Below, piece by piece: positions 1 through 11,656 of a stretch of DNA of 64,000 nt. The notes under the pieces are model-generated. The model was not told where the DNA came from. It did no database searches and saw only the letters and a list, made by a program, of their open reading frames with translations. Both the position numbers and the translations under genes were made by a program. The stretch is from Bacteroidota bacterium. Its GTDB lineage: Bacteria; Bacteroidota; Bacteroidia; NS11-12g; UBA9320. Location of the stretch: positions 21,769-85,768 of the forward strand of contig JAIBDD010000012.1 of NCBI GenBank assembly GCA_024679565.1. Reading direction: 5' to 3'. Numbering within the stretch: position 1 is the first letter of the stretch; every line of letters starts with the position of its first letter.

Positions 1-1047
1 CATGATCCAGATAAGGTTGGACAAAACAAAGACATCTTTAAATACTGTCACCAATTGATGGAAAAGAATGGATGCTTAATGATTTTTCCTGAAGGAATCT
101 GTCAGACAAAATACACGCTAGCACCACTGAAGGCCGGTACCGCTCGTATTGCACTGGAGGCCGAAGCTAAAAATGACTTTAACTTAGATATCCATATGAT
201 TCCTGTTGGGATTAATTATTCTAACCCGCATCGTTTCCGTGGTAACCTAACGATTGATGTTGGAGACCCCATTAAACCAATCGATTTTAAAGCGCAATAT
301 GAAGAGAACCAATGGGAAGCAGTTAATGAATTAACGAGTGCAATAGAAAAGGAACTTTTAAAAAGGATAATTACCGTAGAGGACCAGGAACAGATACGAA
401 CAGTATTACATATTGAAAAACTATTTCAAGGGAGTGCAGCAGATCATCCATTTGATACAGGTGATTGGCATCAAACGCGAAAAGGTATAAACGAGTTTAT
501 CGATAAAAACAAAACAACAGATAGTGAAGCGTTTGAGCAATTCGAAACAAGGTTGAGTAGTTATGTAGGGACACTTCAACGACTAGGTGTTGAAAAGAAC
601 GCCTCATTGATTAACCAATCAGGAAGAAAGGTTAGCCGTAAAATAGTACTCAAATTTCTTACACTTATTGTAGGCTTCCCGCTATTCATTATAAGTATCG
701 TATTACACATATTACCCTTTCAAATCACAAGAACCCTATCACTTAAAGTGGTGAAACGCGTGGATTTTATGGGCTCTGTGGCAATGGCACTAGGTTTATT
801 GGTGTTTACAATTTTTGGTACGCTTGAAACATATATTGTACATCAGGTATTCAATAATTGGTGGATTACGGTTGGATTTTTCCTTGTTTGGCCAAGTTTA
901 GGATTGCTGGCTTACGGATACTTAGCAGAGTGGGTTAAGCTTAGAGAAGCGTATAGATGGGTTAGGGTAGGTACCAAACGACTGTCGATACTAAGGCAGT
1001 TGAAAAAGGACAAAAAGGCTTTGTTGTCGTATCTGACTAATGCCTGA
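1..1047 (+). CDS. 1-acyl-glycerol-3-phosphate acyltransferase (PlsC)-like, 5' truncated by window start, with C-terminal transmembrane region
   Basis: Reading frame is open from base 1 (HDPDKVGQNKDIFKYCHQLMEKNGCLMIFPEGICQTKYTLAPLKAGTARIA); FPEG acyltransferase motif; C-terminal hydrophobic segments. Confidence 0.8.
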   Translation, partial: HDPDKVGQNKDIFKYCHQLMEKNGCLMIFPEGICQTKYTLAPLKAGTARIALEAEAKNDFNLDIHMIPVGINYSNPHRFRGNLTIDVGDPIKPIDFKAQYEENQWEAVNELTSAIEKELLKRIITVEDQEQIRTVLHIEKLFQGSAADHPFDTGDWHQTRKGINEFIDKNKTTDSEAFEQFETRLSSYVGTLQRLGVEKNASLINQSGRKVSRKIVLKFLTLIVGFPLFIISIVLHILPFQITRTLSLKVVKRVDFMGSVAMALGLLVFTIFGTLETYIVHQVFNNWWITVGFFLVWPSLGLLAYGYLAEWVKLREAYRWVRVGTKRLSILRQLKKDKKALLSYLTNA

Positions 1048-1050
1048 ACG

Positions 1051-2838
1051 TTATAAATAATTAACGATACCAAAATGAATTTTGGCTTGGCTAAACTTAA
1101 TTCCGTTGCCTTGCTCACTGCCCAGGGCGTATGCCAATGTTAATATTCCGGAATTGACATCTAGGTGAACACCTGCGCCAAAACCATAAGGGTAGTCGGT
1201 CACTAGCCCCAACTCAGGGTCGCTTTTATTTTCTGTATAAGCAGCATTTGCAAATAATTGAAAAAAGGCATTTTCACCTAAAATATATCGATATTCAATT
1301 CCGACCATTGTATAGCTATTGGCCAATAACGACTCTTCATTAAATCCTCGAAGAGAACGCGTTCCGCCAAATCTATATAAGTCGTTTACAAACACCGTTT
1401 CTGTAATTAACTGTTTGCCGCTCACTAATCCAACGGCCGTACTTTTTTTGCCAAGCGGGAAAAACAACGATACACTATAATTAAACTCCGCCTGTAGAGA
1501 TTTTAAATCGATCGAGTCATACACGTTATACGTTTCATTATTTACGTTGGTGAACAGCACCTGCTCTATGCGGATGTCTTTCTGCACACGCCGTTGACCT
1601 ACATTGCCATCAATCTCGATGTCAAAACCTTTCCTTGGATTTAATGGATTGTCTAAGCGACTTCTTTTTAATTGCAAACCATAACTCGTAGTGCTTACTG
1701 GATTTTGGATTGGTATACTTTGGGTTAGTCGAATTGAACTTGTGTCAGCAAAAATGAGTGCTGACTGTGCATTTTGCACGTAGATTTTTAAAAAGTCAGT
1801 TCCTTCAAATAGGTAACGAAACCCCAGTTTCGTTTTTAAGTTGAAAAATTGAGTATCGAACTTGATGTACTCAAAGTTTCCATCAATTCCCATTGGGCTT
1901 TTTAGTAAATAGGGGATTTCGCCACTCATTTTAAGCTGTTGCGAGCGTGCAGCAAAACTTTTCCAATGTAAGTCGTACCCTATGCCACGCCTTAAGAGGT
2001 TTTGTAGACTTAAATTTACCTCACCAGTGATCAATAAATTATTCTGCGAACCCGATGTATTAGGAGCAAAACCAATAATGCCGTCGGCTTGATCTGTTCG
2101 TCTATGCTTTAAATACAGCGTAATCCGTACACGTTGGCCAGCGAAGTATATTCTAGGATTATGAGTAATAGTGACAAATGGTAACTTCGATAGTTTCTCA
2201 CGAATCTTAACCGCAACTTTTTCACTATACGGCATGTTTGGTTCAATGTCCAAATATTGATAAAGAAAGCTCTTCGACACTTGTGCATCACCTACCATGG
2301 TTATCGTGTCAAATTCAAAATATCGGTTTTGAATGACCGTCAATTTCCCTTCAACTACACCGTTTTCTGATGATTTAATGCTGTCGAGTTTTACTTGCGC
2401 AAAAGGAAATCCATGATTCTCCCCATAGCTAAGAATACGCTCAACCATACGACTATAAGCTGTTCTGTTGATTGGTTTGTCGTGAATTGCACCGATACTA
2501 ACACCAGTTTCTTGCATCCAATTTATGGCCCGTTCATTGTACGTTAGTTTGGCCCAACTAAACCTGTTGCCTACATATATCTTGGCTGTAATTTGAGTAC
2601 TGTCGACAGAGAAAGAATCAATGGATGCACTTAAGTAACCGTCATTGTGAAAATTAGATACCCACTCTTTTAGATAATTTTTTGCTGCAATAGCATCGCT
2701 AAACGTGGATTTGGGACTTTCGGATTGCAGTACTTTTTGAGCTCCCGTGTCAACACCGATGTATCTACACGTCATAGTAGATTGTGCCATTAAACCAAAG
2801 GCACAAAACAGACATAGATTCAACAGTATTAATTTCAT
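1051..2838 (-). CDS. Omp85/BamA/TamA-like outer membrane protein (POTRA plus beta-barrel)
   Basis: Signal peptide (MKLILLNLCLFCAFGLMAQS), POTRA-like repeats, C-terminal barrel motifs (RFGGTRSLRGFNEESL, YPYGFGAGVHLDVNSGILTLAYALG). Confidence 0.8.
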   Translation of the reverse strand: MKLILLNLCLFCAFGLMAQSTMTCRYIGVDTGAQKVLQSESPKSTFSDAIAAKNYLKEWVSNFHNDGYLSASIDSFSVDSTQITAKIYVGNRFSWAKLTYNERAINWMQETGVSIGAIHDKPINRTAYSRMVERILSYGENHGFPFAQVKLDSIKSSENGVVEGKLTVIQNRYFEFDTITMVGDAQVSKSFLYQYLDIEPNMPYSEKVAVKIREKLSKLPFVTITHNPRIYFAGQRVRITLYLKHRRTDQADGIIGFAPNTSGSQNNLLITGEVNLSLQNLLRRGIGYDLHWKSFAARSQQLKMSGEIPYLLKSPMGIDGNFEYIKFDTQFFNLKTKLGFRYLFEGTDFLKIYVQNAQSALIFADTSSIRLTQSIPIQNPVSTTSYGLQLKRSRLDNPLNPRKGFDIEIDGNVGQRRVQKDIRIEQVLFTNVNNETYNVYDSIDLKSLQAEFNYSVSLFFPLGKKSTAVGLVSGKQLITETVFVNDLYRFGGTRSLRGFNEESLLANSYTMVGIEYRYILGENAFFQLFANAAYTENKSDPELGLVTDYPYGFGAGVHLDVNSGILTLAYALGSEQGNGIKFSQAKIHFGIVNYL

Positions 2839-2933
2839 AAATGCGGCCATCTCGTGTTGTTATAAACGGCGTTGGTAAAGATACATTACCTCACTATTTA
2901 ATACTTGCGTATAATTTAACTGTGACTTTATTC

Positions 2934-3620
2934 TCATTTTCTTTTGGCGGTTGTGTGAAAAGCCTTCAAATAATCCGGTTCGAAATAGGCGGTGTCTTCA
3001 AATGTTTTGGCTTTCCATTTGTTAACTGCAAGCGGTCCCATAAACCGTGCGGACAAGAAATCATCGACATGCCATTGAAGGTTTGGGTGATTAATTTCTT
3101 TGTAAGATTTCTCAGCACCTGAGCCAAAGATATGTATGTTGTTTTCTGTCAATAATTCACTAAAAGATTCAGTTGTAACAACGAGAGGCGCTGGTGTAAA
3201 CGCACAAGTTAAGTCAGGGTTGTAAATAGCCGTAAATATTTCCATACGACGTGCATCAATGGCTGGGCAAATGAGCTGGCCGTCGAGATTATCGTTAGAT
3301 TCAATGAAGCCTGAGGCCATAAGGGTTAAAGAATTTATTGAAATAAGCGGAATGTTAAGCGCATAACACAATCCTTTCGCCACAGAAGTCCCAATTCGTA
3401 AACCTGTATAGGAACCAGGGCCTGAACTTAATGCGACGGCATCAATGTCTCCGATAACAAGATTACTCGCTGTAACCAGTTTATCAATAAGAACGGTTGC
3501 GACGGCAGCATGCTTAAAAGACGCATCTTCTTTTAAGAATCCTAGGCAGGTTTTTGATTCATTAAAAAGTGCTACAGAACATATTGTACCAGATGTCTCA
3601 ATACACAGGATAATTGCCAT
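2934..3620 (-). CDS. tsaB: tRNA threonylcarbamoyladenosine biosynthesis protein TsaB
   Basis: ILCIETSGTICSVAL...ALSSGPGSYTGLRIGTSVAKGLCYALNIPLISINSL, typical TsaB N-terminus. Confidence 0.93.
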   Translation of the reverse strand: MAIILCIETSGTICSVALFNESKTCLGFLKEDASFKHAAVATVLIDKLVTASNLVIGDIDAVALSSGPGSYTGLRIGTSVAKGLCYALNIPLISINSLTLMASGFIESNDNLDGQLICPAIDARRMEIFTAIYNPDLTCAFTPAPLVVTTESFSELLTENNIHIFGSGAEKSYKEINHPNLQWHVDDFLSARFMGPLAVNKWKAKTFEDTAYFEPDYLKAFHTTAKRK

Positions 3621-3710
3621 TGTGCAAAGATGCATGAATTTGAAGCAAATGACCTGAAATTCTTAAAGTTGGAATATCTAATATTGCGTCAAATCTGTTA
3701 TAAAGATAAA

Positions 3711-5750
3711 ATGATAAAACCACCAGTTTGTCCCATAAATCCTCATCAAATTGAAACACACGGTGATGTACGTGTTGATGATTACTATTGGTTGAATAAC
3801 CGTGAAGATGCGGAAGTTATAAAATATCTGGAAGCCGAAAATGACTATTCCAATAGTGTAATGAAGGATACGGAGTCGTTGCAAAAGCGGTTATACGACG
3901 AAATGTTGGGAAGGATAAAACAAGACGATAGCTCGGTACCCTATTTTCTTAATGGATACTGGTATTATACAGTGGTTCAAGAAAACAAAGAGTATCCGGT
4001 TTTTTGCCGCAAAAAAGATTCTTTAAGCAATCCAGAAATTGTATTACTTGATGTAAATGCACTTGCAGAAGGTAAATCGTTTTGTCAAATTGGAGGATTA
4101 TCTGTGAGTCCAGACAACAAAAAGCTCGCCTATGCGGTAGACTTTGTTAGTCGGCGGATCTATACCATTTACATTAAGGACTTAGAAACGGGAGAGATTT
4201 CTGCTCAAACCATTACGCAAACATCTGGAGGGGCAACTTGGGCTAACGACAACAATACATTGTTTTATACAACCAAAGATTCGGAGACTTTGAGGTCGGA
4301 TAAGATATTTAGGTATAGTATAAAAACGGACAAATCCACATTAGTGTATCATGAATTGGATGACACCTATAATGTATATGTACGTAAAACAAAGTCGAGA
4401 CAGTACTTAGTTATATCTTCTCACAGCACACTCACCTCCGAACATCAAATATTAGCGGCAGATAATCCGGAAGGAAGTTTTACGGTTTTTAATAAAAGAG
4501 AAAGAGGTATTGAGCATGGTATTGCTCATTTTAATGATTCCTGGTATGTATTAACCAATTGGGAAGCCCCTAACTTTCGCTTAATGCAATGTGGTTTGAC
4601 GGATACAGAAAAACAGCATTGGAAGGAATTGGTAGCTCATCGGCCCGATACGCTTCTTGATGGAATCGAACTTTTTAATGACTTTTTGGTCATGGAAGAA
4701 CGCCATAATGCCCTTACACATATTCGTATTCGGCACATTAGCACTGGCAATGAACATTACATCAAAATGGATGATCCGGCTTACAGCTGCGGCACTGGAA
4801 CAAACCCAGAATTTGATTCCAAGATACTTCGGTTTGGATATACTTCGCTGACAACACCTTATTCTGTGTTTGATTATGATATGGTGACCAAGGAAAAGGA
4901 ATTGCTTAAAGAGCAAGAAGTTGTTGGTGGTTACAACAAGGAAGAGTATGTATCTGAAAGGTTATTTATTACAGCCAGAGACGGTGTAGACGTGCCGGTG
5001 TCGTTGGTGTATAAAAAAGGGACGGTAAAAGACGGCAAAGCACCTTTGTTGCTATACGCCTATGGAAGTTACGGTCATTCGATGGATCCACATTTTAGTT
5101 CCTACCGACTGAGTTTAATAGACCGTGGTTTTATATATGCCATTGCGCACATAAGAGGAGGTGAAGAGTTGGGACGTGAGTGGTATGAGTCAGGTAAATT
5201 GCTAAACAAAAAGAATACGTTTTTCGATTTTATAGATTGTGCCAAGCATTTGGTGAAGGAAAGCTATACGTCAACAAAAAATTTATATGCTATGGGCGGC
5301 AGTGCTGGTGGCTTATTAATGGGTGCAATAATTAACCTCGAGCCAAAATTGTGGCGAGGTGTTGTAGCTCAAGTGCCTTTTGTTGATGTAGTAACCACGA
5401 TGTTGGATGAGTCTATTCCACTAACAACTGGTGAGTTTGACGAATGGGGAAACCCAAAAGAGGAAACTTTTTATAATTACATAAAATCATATTCTCCTTA
5501 CGACAATGTGGAGGCAAAAGATTATCCCAATATGCTGGTAACAACGGGCTTACACGACAGTCAAGTTCAATACTGGGAACCAGCAAAATGGGTGGCAAAA
5601 TTGAGGGCGTTAAAAACAGACAACAATATATTGTTGCTGAAAACCGAAATGGATTTCGGACACGGGGGAGCAAGCGGACGATTTGAGCGTATAAAGGAAA
5701 TTGCCTTGGATTATGCCTTCCTATTAAAGCTGCAAAATATTAAAGAATAA
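3711..5750 (+). CDS. ptrB: S9A family prolyl oligopeptidase / oligopeptidase B
   Basis: DVRVDDYYWLNNREDAEVIKYLEAEN N-term; GGSAGGLLMGA catalytic Ser motif; start placed at MIKPPVCP. Confidence 0.88.
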   Translation: MIKPPVCPINPHQIETHGDVRVDDYYWLNNREDAEVIKYLEAENDYSNSVMKDTESLQKRLYDEMLGRIKQDDSSVPYFLNGYWYYTVVQENKEYPVFCRKKDSLSNPEIVLLDVNALAEGKSFCQIGGLSVSPDNKKLAYAVDFVSRRIYTIYIKDLETGEISAQTITQTSGGATWANDNNTLFYTTKDSETLRSDKIFRYSIKTDKSTLVYHELDDTYNVYVRKTKSRQYLVISSHSTLTSEHQILAADNPEGSFTVFNKRERGIEHGIAHFNDSWYVLTNWEAPNFRLMQCGLTDTEKQHWKELVAHRPDTLLDGIELFNDFLVMEERHNALTHIRIRHISTGNEHYIKMDDPAYSCGTGTNPEFDSKILRFGYTSLTTPYSVFDYDMVTKEKELLKEQEVVGGYNKEEYVSERLFITARDGVDVPVSLVYKKGTVKDGKAPLLLYAYGSYGHSMDPHFSSYRLSLIDRGFIYAIAHIRGGEELGREWYESGKLLNKKNTFFDFIDCAKHLVKESYTSTKNLYAMGGSAGGLLMGAIINLEPKLWRGVVAQVPFVDVVTTMLDESIPLTTGEFDEWGNPKEETFYNYIKSYSPYDNVEAKDYPNMLVTTGLHDSQVQYWEPAKWVAKLRALKTDNNILLLKTEMDFGHGGASGRFERIKEIALDYAFLLKLQNIKE

Positions 5751-5751
5751 A

Positions 5752-5778
5752 AAAAGGGCCGGAAATGCCGACCCTTTT
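5752..5778 (-). terminator. Hairpin terminator between convergent ptrB and yceI-like genes (better paired on - strand)
   Basis: AAAAGGGCCGG-AAATG-CCGACCCTTTT flanked by A/T runs; - strand pairs with a G.U, + strand has one C/A mismatch. Confidence 0.75.
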
Positions 5779-5811
5779 CAATATTTCAAAAGTACCTAAC
5801 TTTCAAAAAGA

Positions 5812-6450
5812 TTATTTAGATGCAACTAATGTTACATCAAATTCGATTTCATCCTTGATGAAATTGTCTTTTAAGAAAGCCCAATTTTCATCCGTGTTGT
5901 TATTTCCCCAAACAACACCCCAGTCATTTCTGTTAATTGCGAACTTGCTTGAAGCAGTCATACCAGCGTCAGTCATCTCAGTAGTTACTGGAATTTCAAT
6001 CTCTTTAGTAATTCCTTTAATAGTTAAGTTTCCTTTAACCATGTCAGTACCGCCTGAAGTGATTTCAAATGATGCAGTTGGAAAAGAATCAACCATAAAG
6101 AAGTCTCCACTTTTTAAGTGACCCATTAATTTAGCAGTCATTTCTTCATTTGCTGGATTAGCTTCCGCTATCGACGTCATGTCAAGCGTAAAATTCCCAG
6201 CTTCAACTGCTCCGTCATTTGTTGAAAGAGATCCAGCAGTAACAGTAACAGTTCCTGTGTGAGAACCATCCAATACTTTGGCTCCAGACCAATTTACTGT
6301 TGATTCGTCAAGGTTTACGTTGTACGTTACGCTTTCTACTGTTGCTTCAGCTGTTTCACCAGCTTCTTCTGTAGTTGTTGTTTTTGGGTTTCCACATGAA
6401 GCCAATAGTAGCCCGGTAGAAACAGATAAAATTAATAATGTTTTTTTCAT
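5812..6450 (-). CDS. YceI family lipoprotein
   Basis: Lipobox (LLASCGNPK); YceI pattern NVDESTVNWSGAK...GNLTIKGITKEIEIPV. Confidence 0.9.
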   Translation of the reverse strand: MKKTLLILSVSTGLLLASCGNPKTTTTEEAGETAEATVESVTYNVNLDESTVNWSGAKVLDGSHTGTVTVTAGSLSTNDGAVEAGNFTLDMTSIAEANPANEEMTAKLMGHLKSGDFFMVDSFPTASFEITSGGTDMVKGNLTIKGITKEIEIPVTTEMTDAGMTASSKFAINRNDWGVVWGNNNTDENWAFLKDNFIKDEIEFDVTLVASK

Positions 6451-6546
6451 TTTTTTGTTTTTGCAAAATGTCTTTATGGTAGACCTAACCAGCGTTCATG
6501 CAAATTGTTTGTATAGACATGTAAATTTTTTTCCTTTGACACTACT

Positions 6547-8103
6547 ATGACATTTGTAGTCTTTCCCGTTCGTCAACTTGCAGCTGAAGAAGTGATAGAA
6601 TATCCTATTTTTGATTACTTGAAAAAGCAGTTCCATATCGTATTTTGTTTGTTTATCGCACTGTGTATATCACCGTTTGTAACACAATCACAAATACCGA
6701 AAAACCAGTTTGAAATTGTTTTGACAGGAGATGAAATAGTTGAGTCTACCGCATGCATTGAAAACTATGTTTTGATTAGCAGTGTTAAGGCAGCAGTTAA
6801 GTCCAAATACATCCCGACAAGGAGGTATATCTTGCTTGATTCGATCTTGAAAGTTCAAATGGATACGATTCCACCTATTCCATTTAGGCACAAACCCAGA
6901 GACCAATATCGCAGTGACGATGCATTTTACGATTTCTATTATGATTACCGCCGTGGCGAATACTCATTGGTGGAGTCAACAAAAAGCGAGTTTCAAGTTG
7001 TGTCTGGTGATCTCCCTAATAAGATGTACGAACCACAAGTGGTTGTAGGCGACGAAGCTAGATTTTTTTTGGACCGTAGAATTAATAGAGAACGTATAGT
7101 TGTAGCCCCAATTGAAGCACCGGGCTACGAATCGTATAGTGTAAAGCGGGTGAAAAAGCGGACAAAGGTGTTTCCACTGTATTTTGATTTTATACAAGGA
7201 GGTACTGACGTGTCTTACATCTGGAGGGAAAAGAGTAGCAAGGAAAATGATGTATTTGTAGCGACCTGGAGTGGCACTGGAGAATCCTATGGACGGTTTC
7301 AATTTAGTATACCTGATAAAACGATTCATGGGATAACGATCTATCAGTTAAGTGAAGAAAGAATACTTCTAACAGGCACGTACGCCAAATATACCACTCG
7401 ACAAGCTAGTGGGGTGTTTTTTGCGGTCATAGAAGATGGTTGTTGCTTGAATATGAAGACGTTTTCGTTTTCAGACTTACCACATTATTTTGACTACTTG
7501 GATAAGTATGAAAAACTTGAAATGAAACGTAAACTGGCGAGATTAAAGAAGCATGAAAAAAGTACCGAAATAAGAACCCATGCCTTTGCGCATCCGGTAA
7601 TTTCTATTGGAAACGGTTTCATGCTGCCCGTAGAGATTTACAAAGAACTATACACAGATTTATACGGGGTAACACGAAATGGAAACACTATTGCAGGATC
7701 ACCACAAGACTTTAAAGGTTATGCTTATTCGCATGGCTTAATTCTTCGATTTGATGCCGAAGGCCAACTCAAACATGATTATTATTTCGACATGGATCTC
7801 GACTATATCCCATGGACAACCTCTGCTAAATTGCAAACATTTGTAGATGACGACACCTTACAGTTAGGGTATGCAGCCAAGAACAAACTTTATTTTGGTC
7901 ATATTAAACCATTGGAGTTTGGAGAACTTAATTCGGACACTATTCCGGGGAAGAATTCGACAAAGGTCACGCGTAAAGAAGCCCAGTTTTTCTACATGAA
8001 TGACGGTAGTGCGTTGATTTATGGGTATAGAACACAGAAACAAAAACAAGGGTTTCTCAAAAAGGCCGACGTATACTTCATAGAAAAGAGAAAAGTCCGC
8101 TAA
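6547..8103 (+). CDS. Hypothetical secreted protein
   Basis: Long ORF with N-terminal hydrophobic segment ([21 protein letters not shown]); no family recognised. Confidence 0.7.
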   Translation: MTFVVFPVRQLAAEEVIEYPIFDYLKKQFHIVFCLFIALCISPFVTQSQIPKNQFEIVLTGDEIVESTACIENYVLISSVKAAVKSKYIPTRRYILLDSILKVQMDTIPPIPFRHKPRDQYRSDDAFYDFYYDYRRGEYSLVESTKSEFQVVSGDLPNKMYEPQVVVGDEARFFLDRRINRERIVVAPIEAPGYESYSVKRVKKRTKVFPLYFDFIQGGTDVSYIWREKSSKENDVFVATWSGTGESYGRFQFSIPDKTIHGITIYQLSEERILLTGTYAKYTTRQASGVFFAVIEDGCCLNMKTFSFSDLPHYFDYLDKYEKLEMKRKLARLKKHEKSTEIRTHAFAHPVISIGNGFMLPVEIYKELYTDLYGVTRNGNTIAGSPQDFKGYAYSHGLILRFDAEGQLKHDYYFDMDLDYIPWTTSAKLQTFVDDDTLQLGYAAKNKLYFGHIKPLEFGELNSDTIPGKNSTKVTRKEAQFFYMNDGSALIYGYRTQKQKQGFLKKADVYFIEKRKVR

Positions 8104-8108
8104 TTTTG
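8101..8108 (+). promoter_or_regulatory. TAnnTTTG -7 element of metG
   Basis: TAATTTTG ending 5 nt before the metG ATG. Confidence 0.5.
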
Positions 8109-8113
8109 CCGCC

Positions 8114-10120
8114 ATGTCTACAAACAAGAAACATTTGGTCACCTGTGCTTTACCCTATGCCAACGGGCCCTTACATATTGGCCATTTAGCAGGGTGTTTT
8201 TTGCCAAGTGATATTTATGTGCGTTACTTGAGAAACGCAAAGAAGGAAGTGTTATTTGTTTGTGGAACCGATGAGCATGGTGTGCCAATTACGTTACAGG
8301 CCAAAAAGAAAGGAGTAACACCTCAAGATGTTGTTGACGAGAATTATACACTGATTCGCGACAGTTTAGAGAAATGGGGGATTGGGTTTGATAATTTTTC
8401 AAGAACAACACGACCAATTCATCACGAAACCGCTAAAGCGTTTTTTAAAACGCTGTATGATAATGGCGTTTTTGTAGAGCAGGTAACTGAGCAATACTAT
8501 GATGAAGAGTCAAATCAGTTTTTGGCCGATAGATATATAACCGGTGATTGCCCACACTGTAAACATCAGGGGGCTTATGGAGATCAATGTGAGAATTGTG
8601 GACGTACGTTAAGTCCTTCTGAGTTGATTAATCCAAAATCAGCGCTTACCGGAAACAGTCCAGTCAAAAAGGAAACAAAGAACTGGTTTTTACCTTTAGA
8701 TACTATTCAAGCGTCGTTTTTAAATGAATGGGTAGCTACCAAAAAGGATGTATGGAAATCGCACGTATATGGTCAATGCATGAGTTGGCTGAATGATGGT
8801 TTGAAACCGCGAGCGATGACTAGAGATTTAGACTGGGGCGTTAAGGTTCCAATAGAAGGCGCCGATGGTAAAGTAATGTACGTGTGGTTTGATGCACCTA
8901 TTGGGTATATCTCGGCAACAAAAGAATGTACAGATGATTGGAAATCGTGGTGGCAAAATCCTGAGGCTGAATTAACGCATTTTCTTGGAAAGGATAATAT
9001 CGTTTTTCATACCATAATATTTCCAGCCATGTTAAAAGCCCATGGTGATTTCAACTTACCGACACATGTACCGGCCAATGAATTTCTAAATTTGGAAGGC
9101 GAGAAACTTTCAACGTCAAGAAATCATGCGGTTTGGTTGCATGAATATTTAAATGATTTCCCTGGGAAAGAAGACGAGTTACGTTATGTGTTGACGAGCA
9201 TAATGCCCGAGACCAAAGACAGTGATTTTAGCTGGGCAGATTTTCAAGCACGGGTGAATAACGAATTGGTAGCGATTTTGGGTAATTGGGTGAATCGAGT
9301 AATGGTATTAACCCATAAATATTTCGATGGAGTCGTTCCTGCAAACGAAAATAAGACGGATTACGACGTGCTGGAATCAGCCCGAGCACTTGAAGAAAAA
9401 GTGGGAGGATTGATTGAAGAGTTTAAATTTAGAGATGGTTTGGCGGAGTTAATGGCCATTGCTAGACTTGGTAATAAATACCTGCAAGATACCGCACCTT
9501 GGCATGCGATTAAAGAAGAAAATGGGCAAGAACGCGTAAAAGAAATACTAAATGTTTCTTTACAATTACTGGCCTTGTTCGCTAAATCGAGTATACCATT
9601 TCTGCCACACACATCTGGTAAATTAACAGATATGCTTCAGCTTAAACCAACTGGATTAATGGCCGGTCAGCAAGTAAATAAGCCAACGCTGTTGTTCGCT
9701 AAGATTGAAGACGAGGAAATACTAAAACAAAAAGAAAGATTGGAAAATCAAGCACAAGAAAACGCGGAAGCACCAGAATTAGAACCAATAAAACCTACCA
9801 TCACCTTTGATGATTTTTCGAAGTTGGACTTTAGAGTAGGAACCATTGTTGAGGCCGCGAAAGTGCCTAAAGCAGATAAGCTTTTACAATTGTTGGTAGA
9901 CATAGGTCTTGAAAAGCGCACCATACTTTCTGGTATTGCACAACATTTTAGTCCTGAAGACTTGGTCGGAAAGCAAGCAGTTGTTGTTACAAATCTAGCG
10001 CCAAGAAAAATGCGTGGTGTTGAATCTAACGGAATGCTGTTAATGGCAGAAAATACGGAAGGGAAATTGGTGTTTGTTGAGCCAGTTGGCGGTATTGAGC
10101 CAGGGTCAGTCGTTCGTTAA
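8114..10120 (+). CDS. metG: Methionyl-tRNA synthetase with C-terminal tRNA-binding domain
   Basis: [33 protein letters not shown] motif, C-terminal [28 protein letters not shown]-like domain. Confidence 0.97.
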   Translation: MSTNKKHLVTCALPYANGPLHIGHLAGCFLPSDIYVRYLRNAKKEVLFVCGTDEHGVPITLQAKKKGVTPQDVVDENYTLIRDSLEKWGIGFDNFSRTTRPIHHETAKAFFKTLYDNGVFVEQVTEQYYDEESNQFLADRYITGDCPHCKHQGAYGDQCENCGRTLSPSELINPKSALTGNSPVKKETKNWFLPLDTIQASFLNEWVATKKDVWKSHVYGQCMSWLNDGLKPRAMTRDLDWGVKVPIEGADGKVMYVWFDAPIGYISATKECTDDWKSWWQNPEAELTHFLGKDNIVFHTIIFPAMLKAHGDFNLPTHVPANEFLNLEGEKLSTSRNHAVWLHEYLNDFPGKEDELRYVLTSIMPETKDSDFSWADFQARVNNELVAILGNWVNRVMVLTHKYFDGVVPANENKTDYDVLESARALEEKVGGLIEEFKFRDGLAELMAIARLGNKYLQDTAPWHAIKEENGQERVKEILNVSLQLLALFAKSSIPFLPHTSGKLTDMLQLKPTGLMAGQQVNKPTLLFAKIEDEEILKQKERLENQAQENAEAPELEPIKPTITFDDFSKLDFRVGTIVEAAKVPKADKLLQLLVDIGLEKRTILSGIAQHFSPEDLVGKQAVVVTNLAPRKMRGVESNGMLLMAENTEGKLVFVEPVGGIEPGSVVR

Positions 10121-10122
10121 TA

Positions 10123-11073
10123 CTACAAATCAAATGCCTGCCCTAAGCGAGCAATTTTAAATCCTTCTTTTTGAACCAGTTTAGACTGAGGAGATGTTTC
10201 CTTCAATAAAGGATTGGTATGGTTCATATGTATAAAGTGAACTTTTTCCTTTTGCTCTGCAGTCATATCTTTTAGAAGCGTCATGGTCTCGATTACGAAG
10301 GGATGAGGTATTTCGCTTATGTCTCTTGATTTTATTTCATCTCCATCGAAAAAAGTGGCATCAATAAAAGCGAAGTCCACTTGTTTAATAGCGTCTATGA
10401 TGTGAAGATTCCATTTCTCCCACTTGTCGATATCTGGAATGAATAGAGCCGATTTTGACGGACCTTGTATTCTATAGCCAACCGTTTCAGAATACTCATC
10501 TCTGTGAGGTACACGAAATGGCGTTACAGATAGACTGTCTCCTAATGATATGGGCTTATTGTTTTCAATGGTAAACAGTTCAATGTTTTCTTGTAAAACG
10601 AGCTGACTCCAAGGGCCGTTCCGACTTAAAAACTGTTCCATACGTGGCATGGTGTAGACAGGAACGCAGTGGCTGTTAATCGCTTCTTTTCCTAAGTACA
10701 TCAAACCGGCATAATGACCAATGTGTGCATGTGTGAGAAATATGCCGTTGGGCACTGAGGCTAGGCCTGAGTCTAAGGTCGACAACATATGAGTTTGCGC
10801 GCTTATATCTGGTGTTGCTTCAAATAAAAATGATGTATGTGCGCGATGATCAATAAGCCCAAGTGATACCACTTGACGCGACGGATCCGGTTTATCCAAT
10901 AGTTCAGTACAACAAGATTTGTTACAGCCAATATGGGGAGAACCTGCATCCTGGACATTACCAAGCACTACAAGTTGCACTTTCGGTTTGGCAGGTTGAT
11001 CTGGCTTTTTGACAACCAAAGGACAGCCATAAAGACCAAGTGCGATGAAGCAAAGTAAAATCCGACTACTCAT
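10123..11073 (-). CDS. PqqB-like metallo-beta-lactamase-fold lipoprotein
   Basis: NVQDAGSPHIGCNKSCC zinc-knuckle-like N-term, THAHIGHYAGLMYLGKEA, VPHRDEYSETVGYRIQGPSKSALFIPDIDKWEKW. Confidence 0.8.
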   Translation of the reverse strand: MSSRILLCFIALGLYGCPLVVKKPDQPAKPKVQLVVLGNVQDAGSPHIGCNKSCCTELLDKPDPSRQVVSLGLIDHRAHTSFLFEATPDISAQTHMLSTLDSGLASVPNGIFLTHAHIGHYAGLMYLGKEAINSHCVPVYTMPRMEQFLSRNGPWSQLVLQENIELFTIENNKPISLGDSLSVTPFRVPHRDEYSETVGYRIQGPSKSALFIPDIDKWEKWNLHIIDAIKQVDFAFIDATFFDGDEIKSRDISEIPHPFVIETMTLLKDMTAEQKEKVHFIHMNHTNPLLKETSPQSKLVQKEGFKIARLGQAFDL

Positions 11074-11656
11074 GTAATTTGATAGATTGAACAACCGATA
11101 CGTCCCTAATTTCGTAAAATACCGTGGCTGTGTTTCCGTTTATGTTGGCTAAACTCTCGTCGATATAATATTCAAACATCATCGTCTTGCCGTCAGAAGA
11201 TGTAATCGTGAATTCTCTAGGCAAGTCACCTTGACTTTCCTCTTCTGCACCAGATATTACCTCAGATACACGTTCAAAGTCATCTCTGTGCGGAAGCGCG
11301 TATTCACCCATAATAGAGGTGTCTTCATGTATAATGTCCATTACCATTGGCTCGTGTTTAAGAGCATAAGTAACCGTTGCCTGTTTGTCTTTGAGTTTAT
11401 ATGCTTCTTCATGTGTGATGTTTATAGCCTCAATATTCAGCAGGAATGAATGGGTTTTGGCGTTTTGTTGTGATATAAGATCTAAAGCGAACATTGGGTA
11501 GCCCACATCTTCCATTTGGATAACCATTCCCGAGTCCAGTAATTCAGTTGGTGCAGTGCTGTCTTCGATAACAGTGTCAACCTCTTGCGGTTTATTTGAG
11601 TTGGTTTGACACGCAGCTAAAAAGAATAAGAGTATAAGTGTCAGATTGAGTTTCAT
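11066..11656 (-). CDS. Hypothetical lipoprotein
   Basis: Lipobox (LLFFLAACQTNSN); no family recognised. Confidence 0.7.
   Translation of the reverse strand: MKLNLTLILLFFLAACQTNSNKPQEVDTVIEDSTAPTELLDSGMVIQMEDVGYPMFALDLISQQNAKTHSFLLNIEAINITHEEAYKLKDKQATVTYALKHEPMVMDIIHEDTSIMGEYALPHRDDFERVSEVISGAEEESQGDLPREFTITSSDGKTMMFEYYIDESLANINGNTATVFYEIRDVSVVQSIKLHE

Noticed and set aside
2841-3122. 93-aa + strand ORF overlapping tsaB and the BamA-like start
   Set aside because: Antisense to tsaB C-terminus; no supporting features
5765-6121. + strand ORF of 118 aa antisense to yceI-like gene
   Set aside because: Starts inside a terminator hairpin and is fully antisense to a well-supported CDS; hydrophobic low-complexity translation
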